A DNA stretch of 64,000 nt from Diphasiastrum complanatum (Eukaryota > Streptophyta > Lycopodiopsida > Lycopodiales > Lycopodiaceae): assembly GCA_029204225.1 (NCBI GenBank), contig CM055110.1, forward strand, positions 44,782,953 through 44,846,952. The letters run 5' to 3'. The position numbers and the translations under genes were made by a program. Shown here piece after piece: positions 11,301 through 57,500 of the stretch. The notes beneath the pieces were generated by a model. The model worked only from the letters and a program-made list of their open reading frames with translations, had not been told where the DNA came from and made no database searches. Position 1 is the stretch's first letter, and every line of letters begins with the position of its first letter.

Positions 11301-13769
11301 TTAGAGTTCTAGAAATGTTCAAGTGATCCTATCATCTTAATCTCCCACATTTGAGCATCAATTCTCACTCTAAGAAATCTCATCCGAAAAACCCATTCCA
11401 AAGTAGTTCATAAATCATTTGCTCTCAAGCTTTCCTCTTACAAGTTAACTTATAATACTTAAAAGTCACAATTTCCCATTTGTACTTTAATGATCTACTT
11501 ATGCGCATTTATTGATCTACGCATGCTTATGAACTCAGTACCAAAAGAAATAAGAGGATCACACAAGATTTATAGTGCACAAAACCTTAGATATCTCACT
11601 ATTCTCTAGCACAACACACCTCTCATTCCGACAACCACAATTTGGAGTAGTCTATCAACATAGCTGATCTCTCTCAATTTTTTCAAGTTTGGGACCCACA
11701 CACAACTATGGAGTTCTCATGAATTATCTAGACCAAATACCGATTACTCATCAAATTTGATCTTAGATGACCCCTTCAAAGTAGATAAATATCAATAAGT
11801 AAAGTCAACAAAGCAAAATCTGCGCTTCATATATATATTAAGAACCTGGCTACTATTGGGATACTGGCATTTTTAGCATAATATCTTTGTAAGATCATCT
11901 AGCTCATAAAACAGGAAACAATCACCACAATATTGGTCATTTCATTAAGTTTGATTTACCTATACATATAACACTAACAATTAAGCTCAATCACTAAGCT
12001 TCACCAAAATCCCCAAAAAACCCAAGCTAATCATAAATCACCTTAACCTTCCTAACACCTCCACAAAACATTTCATGAAAAAGATAATGATGCATGAATA
12101 TCAATCTTGCCATACTAATAGTTCTTTCTATTGTTTCCTTTGGAAGTTTATTCCTTCAAATCGGTGTAATTTCGAGAAGTTCTCGTATGTTCTAGCATGA
12201 TGTAACATGTCGACTGTTGACAATTGGTTCATGGGGCATGGATTGCACCTCAATGTCTCATAGTGAGCGTGAAGACTGATTTTGCCTTGACATATTTCTT
12301 ATAACATTTTTTGGACTAGTGTACATATTGGCTTTTGTCCAAGACATTCACAAAGTTCTAGCATATAAGCTTTATAATTAAAAAGGATATTATACATCTT
12401 TTCCAATTGCTCACAAACATTGGCCTTTCTTTGCATGTGTTTCTCTTTCCATACCTTTACATGTATCTACATTTTTGTAGAAGTTTGAAAAAACAATTGC
12501 TATCACCTTTTCCATTGCTCGTGTTGTTGATTGCATAGTTCTTCCATAGGAATCACTCTAACGAGACTCTTACGTCTAATTTGGTAACTACAACTATCAG
12601 CCTCTCAATATACTAATTCGAACACTACTAAAGAATGTCCTAACCTACCATTGAGAGTCTTAAACTTGAGCATGAATTTTGTGATTTCCCTACAAGGCTC
12701 AAATCAATTCAAAGATTCAATAGTTGGTAACCCCATAAGCTTGCCAATGAGCTAGAAAACTATGGGGCTTGTATCTCCAAGTCACTGGCTGATTTGCAAG
12801 TTAGTCTACACTATCATGCAACTTGTGACTCCTAGCTAAGGCTTGGAAGTTGGTTTTACCTTCAAATTGTATGTCAAGTAAAGCTCTTGAACTCTACAAT
12901 GGACCAATCTTGTTGTTGATTTCATCAACACAAATTAAAAACTAGATAATATGTGTATAGAAGCATGTTATGGAAATGATCGACGAGTCCTCTCATCGAG
13001 CATTTGCATAGGCTTGACAAGAGGACAAGTCGTAATTTCCATAATATGCTAAGAAATGCACATTATCAAGTCTAATATGGTCATGAAAATCTTGCCCAAA
13101 TACAGCTTGATGAGAGGACAAGCCATAATTTGCATAATATGCCGAGAATCTCACACTACCAAACTTAATATGTGTCGTGAAAGTTTTGCCCAAAGACTGT
13201 GTGTCAAGGGAGGTCTATTCCATGAAAGAGAACTCCTTATAACCAGTTTCCACCCAAGTGAGCTCCGTACTTTCAACTTCTATCCATAGAGGCTGAAAAT
13301 TACAACCAATGAGATTGCGAGAAATAAATCAGGGCTGAATATCACAATGGATAATGAGAGTTCCGAAACGCGATCGTCACTGTCCAATAATGTAGAATTT
13401 GACCTCACGCATATTAACATGCCTGCTATCCAAGGTTTAAGTAAGCTGTGAAAATCCAGCTAATGCCCATTAAAAGTCCGAAAGAAACCAGTGCACGGCA
13501 CATAGCCAAAACCAGCACATTTGAGGTAACAGAAGGATCGCAACCTTGCTATGCTAGTAAGATCAGAACCCACAAAATACCCGGTAATTTGATGAAGTAG
13601 CAAGTAGTATGGTATTAATAAGCGCACCTGCAAGATCCGCTCCCTGCAGCTGAAATGTGTGAATGGCGTCTGCAAGCGCCTCTTCCAGCTCCATCCCGAA
13701 ATCCTCCTCATTTTCCTTCACCACCGCGTCGAACGCCTCCTGGGAGATCTGTACCTTCTTCGACACCAT
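5210..13769 (-). CDS. ARMC6: ARMC6-type armadillo-repeat protein, 5' part of gene (4 exons found)
   Basis: The joined exons are 13769-13628, 7027-6722, 6596-6310 and 5353-5210 (minus). Phases match at every junction (1, 1, 0) and all introns are GT/AG. They encode 293 residues starting MVSKKVQISQEAFDAVVKEN, the characteristic N-terminus of the ARMC6 family (human and plant members begin with a similar QETFD.VV.EN segment). Helical armadillo-type repeats follow, including ALAVN, the place where family members continue into the next repeat. ARMC6 proteins are about 450-500 residues, so roughly the last 40% is missing here and is probably off the left edge or in small unrecognised exons. The molecular role is poorly defined; armadillo repeats are protein-binding scaffolds, so no reaction is assigned. 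Intron 1 is 6600 bp, intron 2 is 125 bp and intron 3 is 956 bp. The start codon follows a CT/CA-repeat leader. Confidence 0.88.
6310..6596 (-). CDS. ARMC6: ARMC6 exon 3 (armadillo repeats)
   Basis: Residues 150-245. It contains FSAGGPELVVDALL and ATGNESLKQSFMDLKADEAL, which align with the ARMC6 repeat region (plant members read TGNEVLKESFMELK at this place). Acceptor GATTTGCAG; donor CAAAG|GTGTGC. The exon ends in phase 0. Confidence 0.9.
6722..7027 (-). CDS. ARMC6: ARMC6 exon 2
   Basis: Residues 48-150. The acceptor TTTCCAG precedes 7027 and the donor GAAG|GTGCACC follows 6722. Joining to exon 1 restores a glycine codon and gives QLQGADLAGIITDGRG, matching the family pattern of a short hydrophobic segment after the N-terminal helix. 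Confidence 0.88.
8870..9430 (+). mobile_element. Possible solo LTR
   Basis: The block has LTR-like architecture. A TATA box (GTCTATATAAGG near 9116-9128) is followed after about 30 bases by a pyrimidine-rich transcript-start-like stretch and a short downstream region. No coding domain lies beside it, and I could not define TG/CA termini or a target duplication, so this is only a resemblance. Confidence 0.3.
10458..10960. mobile_element. Short hAT-like element bracketed by about 85-bp direct repeats
   Basis: Imperfect direct repeats at 10458-10542 and 10873-10960 (shared blocks include ATGGCTCACACC, ATGTAAATAGCA and CTTGTTAACTTG) enclose about 330 bp. The insert starts with a perfect 10-bp stem, 2-nt loop hairpin at 10551-10572, followed by repeated GATCC words in both orientations (10578-10640). 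A 17-base segment at 10636-10652 (ATCGCAAAAGAATTTGC) recurs exactly at 20872-20888, beside the larger hAT remnant. That suggests a non-autonomous relative. Confidence 0.5.
10551..10572. repeat. Perfect hairpin, 10-bp stem
   Basis: GCAGCGGATC is followed by GT and then its exact reverse complement. It begins the GATCC-rich region of the insert and may be a transposase-binding subterminal palindrome. Confidence 0.85.
12990..13195. repeat. Tandem repeat, two diverged copies of about 90-95 bp
   Basis: Copies at about 13013-13101 and 13107-13195 share AGAGGACAAG, a CATAATATGC block and a TGAAARTYTTGCCCAAA block. The frame is open across both copies on the minus strand only because the unit is stop-free; no protein is recognised. 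Confidence 0.75.
13628..13769 (-). CDS. ARMC6: ARMC6 exon 1 (start codon)
   Basis: Residues 1-48. The ATG at 13767-13769 is chosen because the conserved family N-terminus starts there; upstream is only microsatellite-coded low-complexity sequence. The donor CAG|GTGCGC follows at 13627-13626. The exon ends in phase 1. Confidence 0.9.
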
Positions 13770-13784
13770 CCTCACACCTCTCTT

Positions 13785-13800
13785 TTGTGTGTGTGTGACT

Positions 13801-13880
<80 letters not shown>
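13785..13880. repeat. Compound microsatellite (GT)n(GA)n in ARMC6 leader or promoter
   Basis: On the ARMC6 sense strand this reads (CT)n then (CA)n, ending about 15-30 bases before the ATG at 13769. CT-rich tracts are common in plant 5' leaders. The low-complexity peptides encoded across it are not protein-coding evidence. Confidence 0.9.
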
Positions 13881-13881
<1 letters not shown>

Positions 13882-14222
13882 ATAGATTGATTGATTTTTG
13901 AAAATGAGAAAAGAACTACATGAAAATATTTGAAAGAAGAATGGTGTATAATAGTATATTGGGGGGGGGGGGGTGGGGGGGAAGGCCCTGGCCGAGAGCC
14001 TTCCATGCTGGGAGGGCCCTTGCTCGAGGGCGGGAGAGCGAGCATAGATTGATTTTTGAAAATGAGAAAAGAACTACGTGGAAATATTTGAAACTAGAAT
14101 GGTGTATAATAGTATATTGGCCGGGGGGGGGGAGGGCCTTGGCCGAGGGCCTTCCATGCTGGGAGGGCCCTTGCCCAAGGGCAGGGCCCGACCTGCATGG
14201 AAAGCCCGAGGGGCTGAGGCCT
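13878..14222. repeat. Tandem duplication carrying a GC-rich fold-back sequence
   Basis: Two units follow each other. An AT-rich arm of about 80 bp (13878-13962 and 14039-14119, both containing TTTTTGAAAATGAGAAAAGA and TGGTGTATAATAGTATATTG) is each time followed by a G-run and GC-rich DNA (13963-14038 and 14120-14222). The second GC block is longer and folds on itself: CTTCCATGC ... GGGCCC pairs imperfectly with GGGCCC ... GCATGGAA across a GGGC/GCCC loop (about 14148-14205). The first block stops just past the loop. Confidence 0.8.
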
Positions 14223-14271
14223 TCCCCTACGTAATGACAGGTTTGAAATTTTGATTTCTCCTACATTTTTG

Positions 14272-14378
14272 ACAGAATCACTGATGCTATTACTCAGGGA
14301 TGAGACAGAATCGCTGATGCTATTACTCAGGGATGAAAATTCTGGAGTAGTTTTTGACAGAATCGCTGATGCTTTCAC
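14272..14378. repeat. 33-bp tandem repeat, about 2.6 copies
   Basis: Units at 14272-14304, 14305-14337 and (partial) 14357-14378 share GACAGAATCRCTGATGCT, mostly followed by ATTACTCAGGGATGA. The serine-rich 11-residue repeat read on the minus strand is a by-product. Confidence 0.85.
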
Positions 14379-14399
14379 AATGAAGCAAATTCCACCTGT

Positions 14400-15611
14400 G
14401 GAGGTGCATCAAAAATACACAGAATAATTGAAGACTTGGCATTACGTGGGAAGTAATGGATGTGTGTATGTGGGTTCCTATGAGGGTGAGGGGAAGGCCT
14501 CAAGGGAACTAGCCTTCACCTCAATATTGCCATTTTGAGAGTTTTTACTTTTAGATTAGTTTTACTTGTCTCTTTGACATGATAGAATGTGTGTGGAGAG
14601 TGATTACGTGATGGTTGTCACAGAGCGCATGTATGTCATCTCCTGCAAAATGTGCATGTAATATTGTAGCAACTCTATTGCAAAAATGTGCATGTGTTAT
14701 TGTGGCCATTGGGAGTGACTACCTACATGCACAATTTGGATGTGCTTTGTGACAATCTTTCACTGGATGACACATTTTAAGTAGATAAACGAGTGTATTG
14801 ATGTGTGCTATCTTGTGCATCATCAATCTCTTCATTGGTCATATTCAAAGGGCTATCAGCTCCAAAGATTTGTGGATCTATAGTTCTTAAATGCATATGC
14901 AAAGGCAACTCAAATCCGCAAGTCAATCATCATCAAGGGCAACAACCCAATTAACCAAAGAATCAGAGATAGACATTGGGTGTTGTAGCAAAGAATTATA
15001 GATCAATGAGCACAACAATGTATGATCGGTTGAATTGGGCTACCATCTTTTAAGATCTTTCCTACATTAAGAGGTGGCCGAAGATGTAGAAAACTACCAA
15101 GGGATTAATGGAGCATGACACTTGATGAAGAATCACATGATCTTCATTTTTGAGGACAAAAATGCTTAAGTAGGGGGAGTGTCATGTTCCACATGTAATT
15201 TGCCCATGTGCTCAATAAGTAGTAATAAATATAGTCATGGTCCTAACTTAGAATAGGACTAGTCAATAAGGTATATTATAAAAAAGCTTAGGCATAAATG
15301 CTCACTATAAATAGTTGAGGTTGTGCTAAATGTCGGGGCGATTCTACATTTGTCTAATTTGAACTTCGTATGTGATTTGGAGCTTCTCTTTGAGAAATTT
15401 TATGTGTTATTAGTTCATGTGCATGCCATCACAGGAGAGCTTAGTCATGCTCTAGCTTAGGGCTTGAGATTTCTACCTTCCTTTGCCACATTTGGCGGAT
15501 CTTTTCCTTATTTGTCTAGTTTTTTTAATTCTTGTCTATTTTCGTGATTTCTGGTTTTGCTATGTAAATTGTGATGTTAATGGGAAAGGATGCTATGATT
15601 GGAACATGACA
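14400..15611 (+). mobile_element. 3' end of an LTR retrotransposon with its LTR
   Basis: A polypurine tract (AGTAGGGGGAG, about 15169-15179) directly precedes an LTR at 15180-15611. The LTR opens with TGTCATGTTCC and closes with the exact inverse GGAACATGACA, an 11-base terminal inverted repeat. A TATA box (ACTATAAATAG) lies near 15303. The upstream text ending in GAGGACAAAAATGCTTAAG before the PPT resembles the 3' end of plant Ty3/gypsy elements. No coding domain was recovered in 14400-15170 and no 5' LTR was found, so the element is truncated. Confidence 0.65.
15180..15611 (+). repeat. LTR, 432 bp
   Basis: The boundaries come from the 11-base terminal inverted repeat (TGTCATGTTCC / GGAACATGACA) and the adjacent polypurine tract. 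The following five bases are ACATT; the matching upstream copy would be at the lost 5' end. Confidence 0.7.
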
Positions 15612-16091
15612 ACATTAATGAATTAGTCCAAGGAAATTCCCCTACAGATTGTAAAGTAGATGGACATAGGATTGATATGAATTTGTAGATGTTGAAAACT
15701 ACCTCAAGGTTGATAAGCAACCTCGTAAGACTAATAAAAATAGTGTTGATTCCTTACTAATACATGAATGATGAAATTTTGTACTAGCAAATACTCCATT
15801 TGAATACATGGAAACCACTCCATTGGTGCTCTCTGTAGAAATGTTCATACATACTTCTTGTGGTACACGGTTTGAATTTGAGGCAAAGGAATTGTACTTG
15901 CACTTTGAGGACTGTTGAAGGGTGTTGCAAGGAGTTGGGATAAAAAATAACATGCACTTGTACGTAACACTCCACTAGTGCTATTAGTTGCTAGAACATA
16001 CATAAAAACAACAATTCATTACATAACAAAATTTGGTGTGCTCCATGTACCATACGTAAAGATGTTAATAATTTACTTTAGGGTGGGATAT

Positions 16092-16571
16092 TGTTAATAC
16101 CCACATAAGGATTGTCCCTAAGATGAGGATAGGAGAACACAATAAGAGAGACTATGGAGCCAAACCGCCCAACCAATCCTAGATCAAACCTGGATCTAGC
16201 CCCCAAGCCATGCCATGTGAAGCAAGAGGAGAAGAGAGAAACTGGTAACCTAACCGAATATGTCAACGGGAGAATCCCCACCTTGTTATATAGAGAGTAG
16301 AGTCCTGTGCATGTAACCATGCAATCCCCATGCATGTCAAATATAAATAGATCACAGCTCTTCATGCAATCCTCCTGTCTATATCCGTCACACAGACATG
16401 AAATCCTCCAAATGTCTCAATTAGAGTGTCTGGGTCCTCTCAAGGTAATTAGTCACAAACAGGCCTTGACATGGAATTAAATCACGGCGTGACCAATAAT
16501 TTCTAAGTACTGGAGGGTCGGTCTACCATATTAGGACTATTCCAGGTCCTTAACCGAATATGGCCATAACA
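16092..16571 (+). mobile_element. Solo or 3' LTR, about 480 bp
   Basis: Starts TGTTAATACC after a purine-rich GGGTGGGATAT and ends GGCCATAACA. A TATA motif (ATATAAATAGATC, about 16340-16352) favours the plus orientation. The right flank (ATTCTTCCCTCCTTAAA) would also read as a polypurine tract on the minus strand, so orientation is not settled. Upstream DNA (15620-16090) shows no clear coding domain. Confidence 0.5.
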
Positions 16572-17500
16572 TTCTTCCCTCCTTAAACTGCTTCTATCCT
16601 TAAAAGCTCCAAAAAATAGGAAAAAATTACAGTTCCTTTAACTTTTAGTATTAACCGAAAAAATCATTATCCTTAATCTGTCTTTCATATCAAACAAGTA
16701 CTCAAAGAAAAACTGTTTCCAATTGTTAATCTTTGCTCTGGAGTACAAATTTTGATCTGGAAAAGAAATTCAAAGACTACTCAAAAGCTCTTGATTCCAG
16801 TAAACCCCAAAATGCCACATAGTATTGTATATGATTTTCATTGCATGTGTCTCCACCGTTGTATGTACCTACATTGCACATGCAGGTGACTAGGATCCAA
16901 CTCTTAGGATTAGAGTCTTTGGATCTGATTGAGTCCAATAGGGGTGTTTGCATTTTTTAGTTTTTTTTATTCAATTCTTGTGAGCCTTAATCTTTGTGAT
17001 CCAAGCAAAGTCTATTTTTCAAGGTGACTAGATTTTGGAGAAGATTGACTCTAAGATTTGTGAGTAAGATCTTTCTAGATTTTTGATTTGTTCAAATCTA
17101 GTTTCTTAAGGGTCACAAAATCAATTTGTAGTGTCATTTCACATGTTAGTGTTGCTCAAAGCTTGCATGCATCTACGGTTGGGTGGAGAGTGATTACCAA
17201 GACTTTATTGCACTGTTTTGCAAACCTTGGTGGGTGTTGTTTCAACTTACTCTAAAGCTGGATCAATACACCCATAGACAAAAGTTGCAATGTCCCATAC
17301 CATTATAGACCAATCCACAAAAGGGAGATGCCTTGCTTGGATCACATAGGCTCTATAATGCGTTCAGGCCGCAACCAGTAGATAGCACAATTGGGCCACG
17401 TGTGCCCTAAAACTTCATCAACGGACAGCTGACAGGCAGTTAAAGGGACAACGGGGGCAATTGAACGGGCAAGGGCAACTTCCAGAATTTTCGTGACCTA
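16572..17500. other. No gene or repeat recognised
   Basis: AT-rich intergenic DNA between the LTR and the GA-repeat field. Nothing on either strand could be assigned. Confidence 0.5.
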
Positions 17501-17504
17501 GAAA

Positions 17505-17684
17505 GTTCTAGAGAGAGAACTCTACCGATGGATCGAGAGAGAGAGAAAGAAAGAGAGATAACCTAGAGAGAGAGAGAAACCAGCGATGGTTGATCGAGAG
17601 AGAGAGAGAGAGAGAGCGAGGAGGAGCATGATCGGGAGAGAGAGAGAGAGAGAGAGCGAGGAGCAACAGGAGGATGGCTGATCC

Positions 17685-17740
<56 letters not shown>

Positions 17741-17807
17741 TATGAGAGCACGATCTCGAGTGACAGGGAGAGATGTTCAGGTGTTCATGCAATAGAGAGA
17801 GCGGAAG

Positions 17808-17896
<89 letters not shown>

Positions 17897-18167
17897 TATG
17901 AGAGCACGATCTCGAGTGACAGAGGGAGAGATGTTCAGGTGTTCATGCAATAGAGAGAGAGAGAGAGAGAGAAACAGCGTGATTGAGAGAGAGTAAGTGG
18001 CTGCCTTCCTTATAAGGAGAGAGGGATATCTGATCGCTGTGAGGTGGAGGAACGCACATACAACTATTTTTCTACAATTTCTTGGCGCAACAAATCGCTG
18101 TGAGAGAACGTATGCTCTTGAGTGAGAAAGCGAGCGGAGCAACTAGAGGGGATAGGTGGAGGGGACA

Positions 18168-18209
<42 letters not shown>

Positions 18210-18300
18210 TGCGCAGCAGCAGCTGGAGAGGACATGTGAGAGAGAGCGAAGCAACTGGAGACAGGTGAGAGACAGAGAAAGCTGAGGAGCTGAGGAGACA

Positions 18301-18349
<49 letters not shown>

Positions 18350-18360
18350 TGGTGAGAGAG
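17505..18360. repeat. Extended (GA)n purine-strand field
   Basis: About 850 bp of nearly uninterrupted GA repeats in several blocks (longest about 17815-17895) with islands of unique sequence. One island, GAGCACGATCTCGAGTGACA then GTTCAGGTGTTCATGCAATA, occurs twice (about 17738-17793 and 17896-17952), so the field grew partly by segmental duplication. Such homopurine tracts can form triplex DNA and contain GAGA-type motifs. Confidence 0.9.
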
Positions 18361-18436
18361 AGGGAAAAGAGATGGTGAATGAGCGTAGACAGAGAGTGGT
18401 CCGAGAAAAAGAGAGCTCGCGAGGTTTTTTAAGGGC

Positions 18437-18454
18437 TTTTTAGGGTTAGGGTTT
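18437..18454 (-). promoter_or_regulatory. Telo-box-like double telomeric motif
   Basis: TTTTAGGGTTAGGGTTTT on the plus strand, AAAACCCTAACCCTAAAA on the minus. Telo-boxes (AAACCCTAA) occur in plant promoters and in Polycomb-recruiting elements. It sits 75 bp beyond the GA field in the ARMC6/ATG1 intergenic space. A function here is inference. Confidence 0.45.
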
Positions 18455-18469
18455 TCTTTTAGGATTTTT

Positions 18470-19084
18470 AGAAAGTAAAATAGCCATAAAGTGAGGTGTT
18501 GGAGAGAGAGATACACCACTGGAGATTCATGTAGCTAAATTCCACGCAAGATGTCCATTTATTGTTCGTGAGCTAAAACTCCAATTACAGTCATAGTCCA
18601 ATTACAACTCATCATGAGTTGACTTTGAGTTTCACTAAGGTTCCTACCTAATTCCCTTGGGCATCCCTGAGACGAGGTCACATGAAACTAACCCTAGTTA
18701 GCTAGGAACATAACAATGAGGGCTGCAATCCAACTTGTTGATTATATGGAGATCTTAGTTATAAATTGATCTACAACTCATAGTTTATCATACATTTTCA
18801 TTGTTTCATGGACGATCGCACATAGGTGCATCCAAAAAACCAAACAACAAATTCAAAGGTGTGCCTTGCTGATAAGGCGTAAGAGAGGACTACTCTAAAT
18901 ACCATTCTAATTTTACACCTGAAACCTGTTTAAAATATCTACTTCTTGAGTGCCCAATGTGGGACTTGAATTTCAAAGAATATTATGTACATGCTCATAC
19001 CAAAACCATAAGAAATTATTCCCAATGTGAGAATGATGTGTTATGTACATGGCTCAACATCTTTAGTTGCTTTGAGCTACTTCG
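18470..19084. other. ATG1 3' flank / probable 3' UTR region
   Basis: DNA immediately downstream of the ATG1 stop (minus strand). No further exon and no unambiguous polyadenylation signal could be placed. Confidence 0.45.
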
Positions 19085-56461
<37,377 letters not shown>

Positions 56462-57240
56462 GATTTTCCACCTTGTGGATTTTTTTCAATTATAAGAAGG
56501 GCTAAAGCTCGGTCAATCATGTACAACAAATCCTGGAAAGGATGTGAAAAGGGATAATCTTCAACCTTGAAAATAAGCAGAGGGAAGAGGCCGTTCTTTC
56601 CTATTTATTTTTGTCTTGTGGAATCATTTACAATTGCAAACTCATAAACAGAGGCCGTTCTTTCTGGTTTCTTTTTCCATTGTCGAATCACCTACAATTG
56701 CAAACTCATCAACAGAGGCCGTTCTTTCTTGTTTCTTGTTTCTTTTTTCCTTGTAGACTCCCCTATAATTGCAAACTCAGGAATCACAGGACTGCTGTTA
56801 AATGAGTTAATATCAAGCGAATGCTCCGTGTATTCATAGCGAGGGCTTTAACTAAGACCTGCGCAGTGACTTGACACACAAGCACGAATTCCTTCAAAAG
56901 AATTAAAAGCTCTGAAGCACGGAATAGCGTATGTACGCTTCGCTTTCGGAAGTGTCAAAATCTACCAAAAACGAACGCAAATAAGCCGCAAAGGTTATGC
57001 TGGCAGGCGATTTTACAGACGCCATCAGTTTCTGAACCATGCCGTCTCAAATTTGAGCCTCTCCATATCTGATCAGACAGCAACGATCCATGCGCAGGGG
57101 CGATCGTCAGCCTGCTTGCTTGCTTGCTTGCTCGCTCCTTCTCTCGCTTTCACTTAATTTTACGATCCAAAATGCAGAGAGACGAGACGAAAGAACAGAA
57201 AAATGAAGAAGACGAAAAATGGCGGGGTCTCGTCAAATTT
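56462..57240 (-). promoter_or_regulatory. ATG1 5' leader and promoter region
   Basis: DNA upstream of the ATG1 start. It holds the minisatellite 56587-56785 and, further up, a (TTGC)n stretch at 57116-57131. No TATA box could be chosen with confidence, and no divergent gene is visible. Confidence 0.5.
56587..56785. repeat. Minisatellite, three copies of a 64-bp unit, in ATG1 5' region
   Basis: Units start at 56587, 56651 and 56715 with GAGGCCGTTCTTTC and end with AATTGCAAACTCA. The third is slightly longer. The spacing is exactly 64 bp twice. It begins 126 bp upstream of the ATG. Confidence 0.92.
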
Positions 57241-57500
57241 TAGTGAGTAGTATCAAATATTTTCTATTAAACACGCCATGGAACCCTTGTTCTATGGTCC
57301 CAGGTTCGAACCCCCATTCAAACCAAGAAGCATTGTCTCAAAATAAAGATGCAAGGGTGAGCTTGGGTTCTTTGCATTTAGACTTGTAACTAAAATTTCT
57401 TTGGTCCCAAGTTCAAACCCCTTTCGAAACAAATACACGTTTCTAAAATAGCTACGATGTGAGGCGGGTGCATGCTCTGAGTAGCCTCAGTTGAACAGTT
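57240..57500 (+). mobile_element. Candidate tRNA-derived SINE, possibly dimeric
   Basis: GGTCCCAGGTTCGAACCCCC (57296-57315) matches a pol III B box (GGTTCGANTCC-like) in the context usual for plant SINEs. A diverged second copy, GGTCCCAAGTTCAAACCCCT, starts at 57403, 107 bp on. A convincing A box, a tail and target duplications were not found. Confidence 0.4.

Larger units (their letters stand above)
7028..13627 (-). other. ARMC6 intron 1 (6.6 kb)
   Basis: No host exon is visible. The intron holds an LTR-like block (about 8870-9430), a hAT-like short element between direct repeats (10458-10960), AT-rich DNA with nothing recognisable (about 11000-12180), and a tandem repeat (12990-13195). Confidence 0.7.

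Noticed and set aside
14094-14378. Serine-rich repeated peptide on the minus strand
   Set aside because: Encoded by the 33-bp tandem repeat and the GC-rich fold-back sequence; no support as a protein.
17508-18519. Long open frames of Leu-Ser repeats in the GA field
   Set aside because: They are produced by reading (GA)n/(CT)n in any frame; no non-repetitive domain is attached.
57296-57315. A tRNA gene based on the GGTTCGAACC box
   Set aside because: No cloverleaf (acceptor, D and anticodon arms) can be drawn around the B box; a SINE is more likely.
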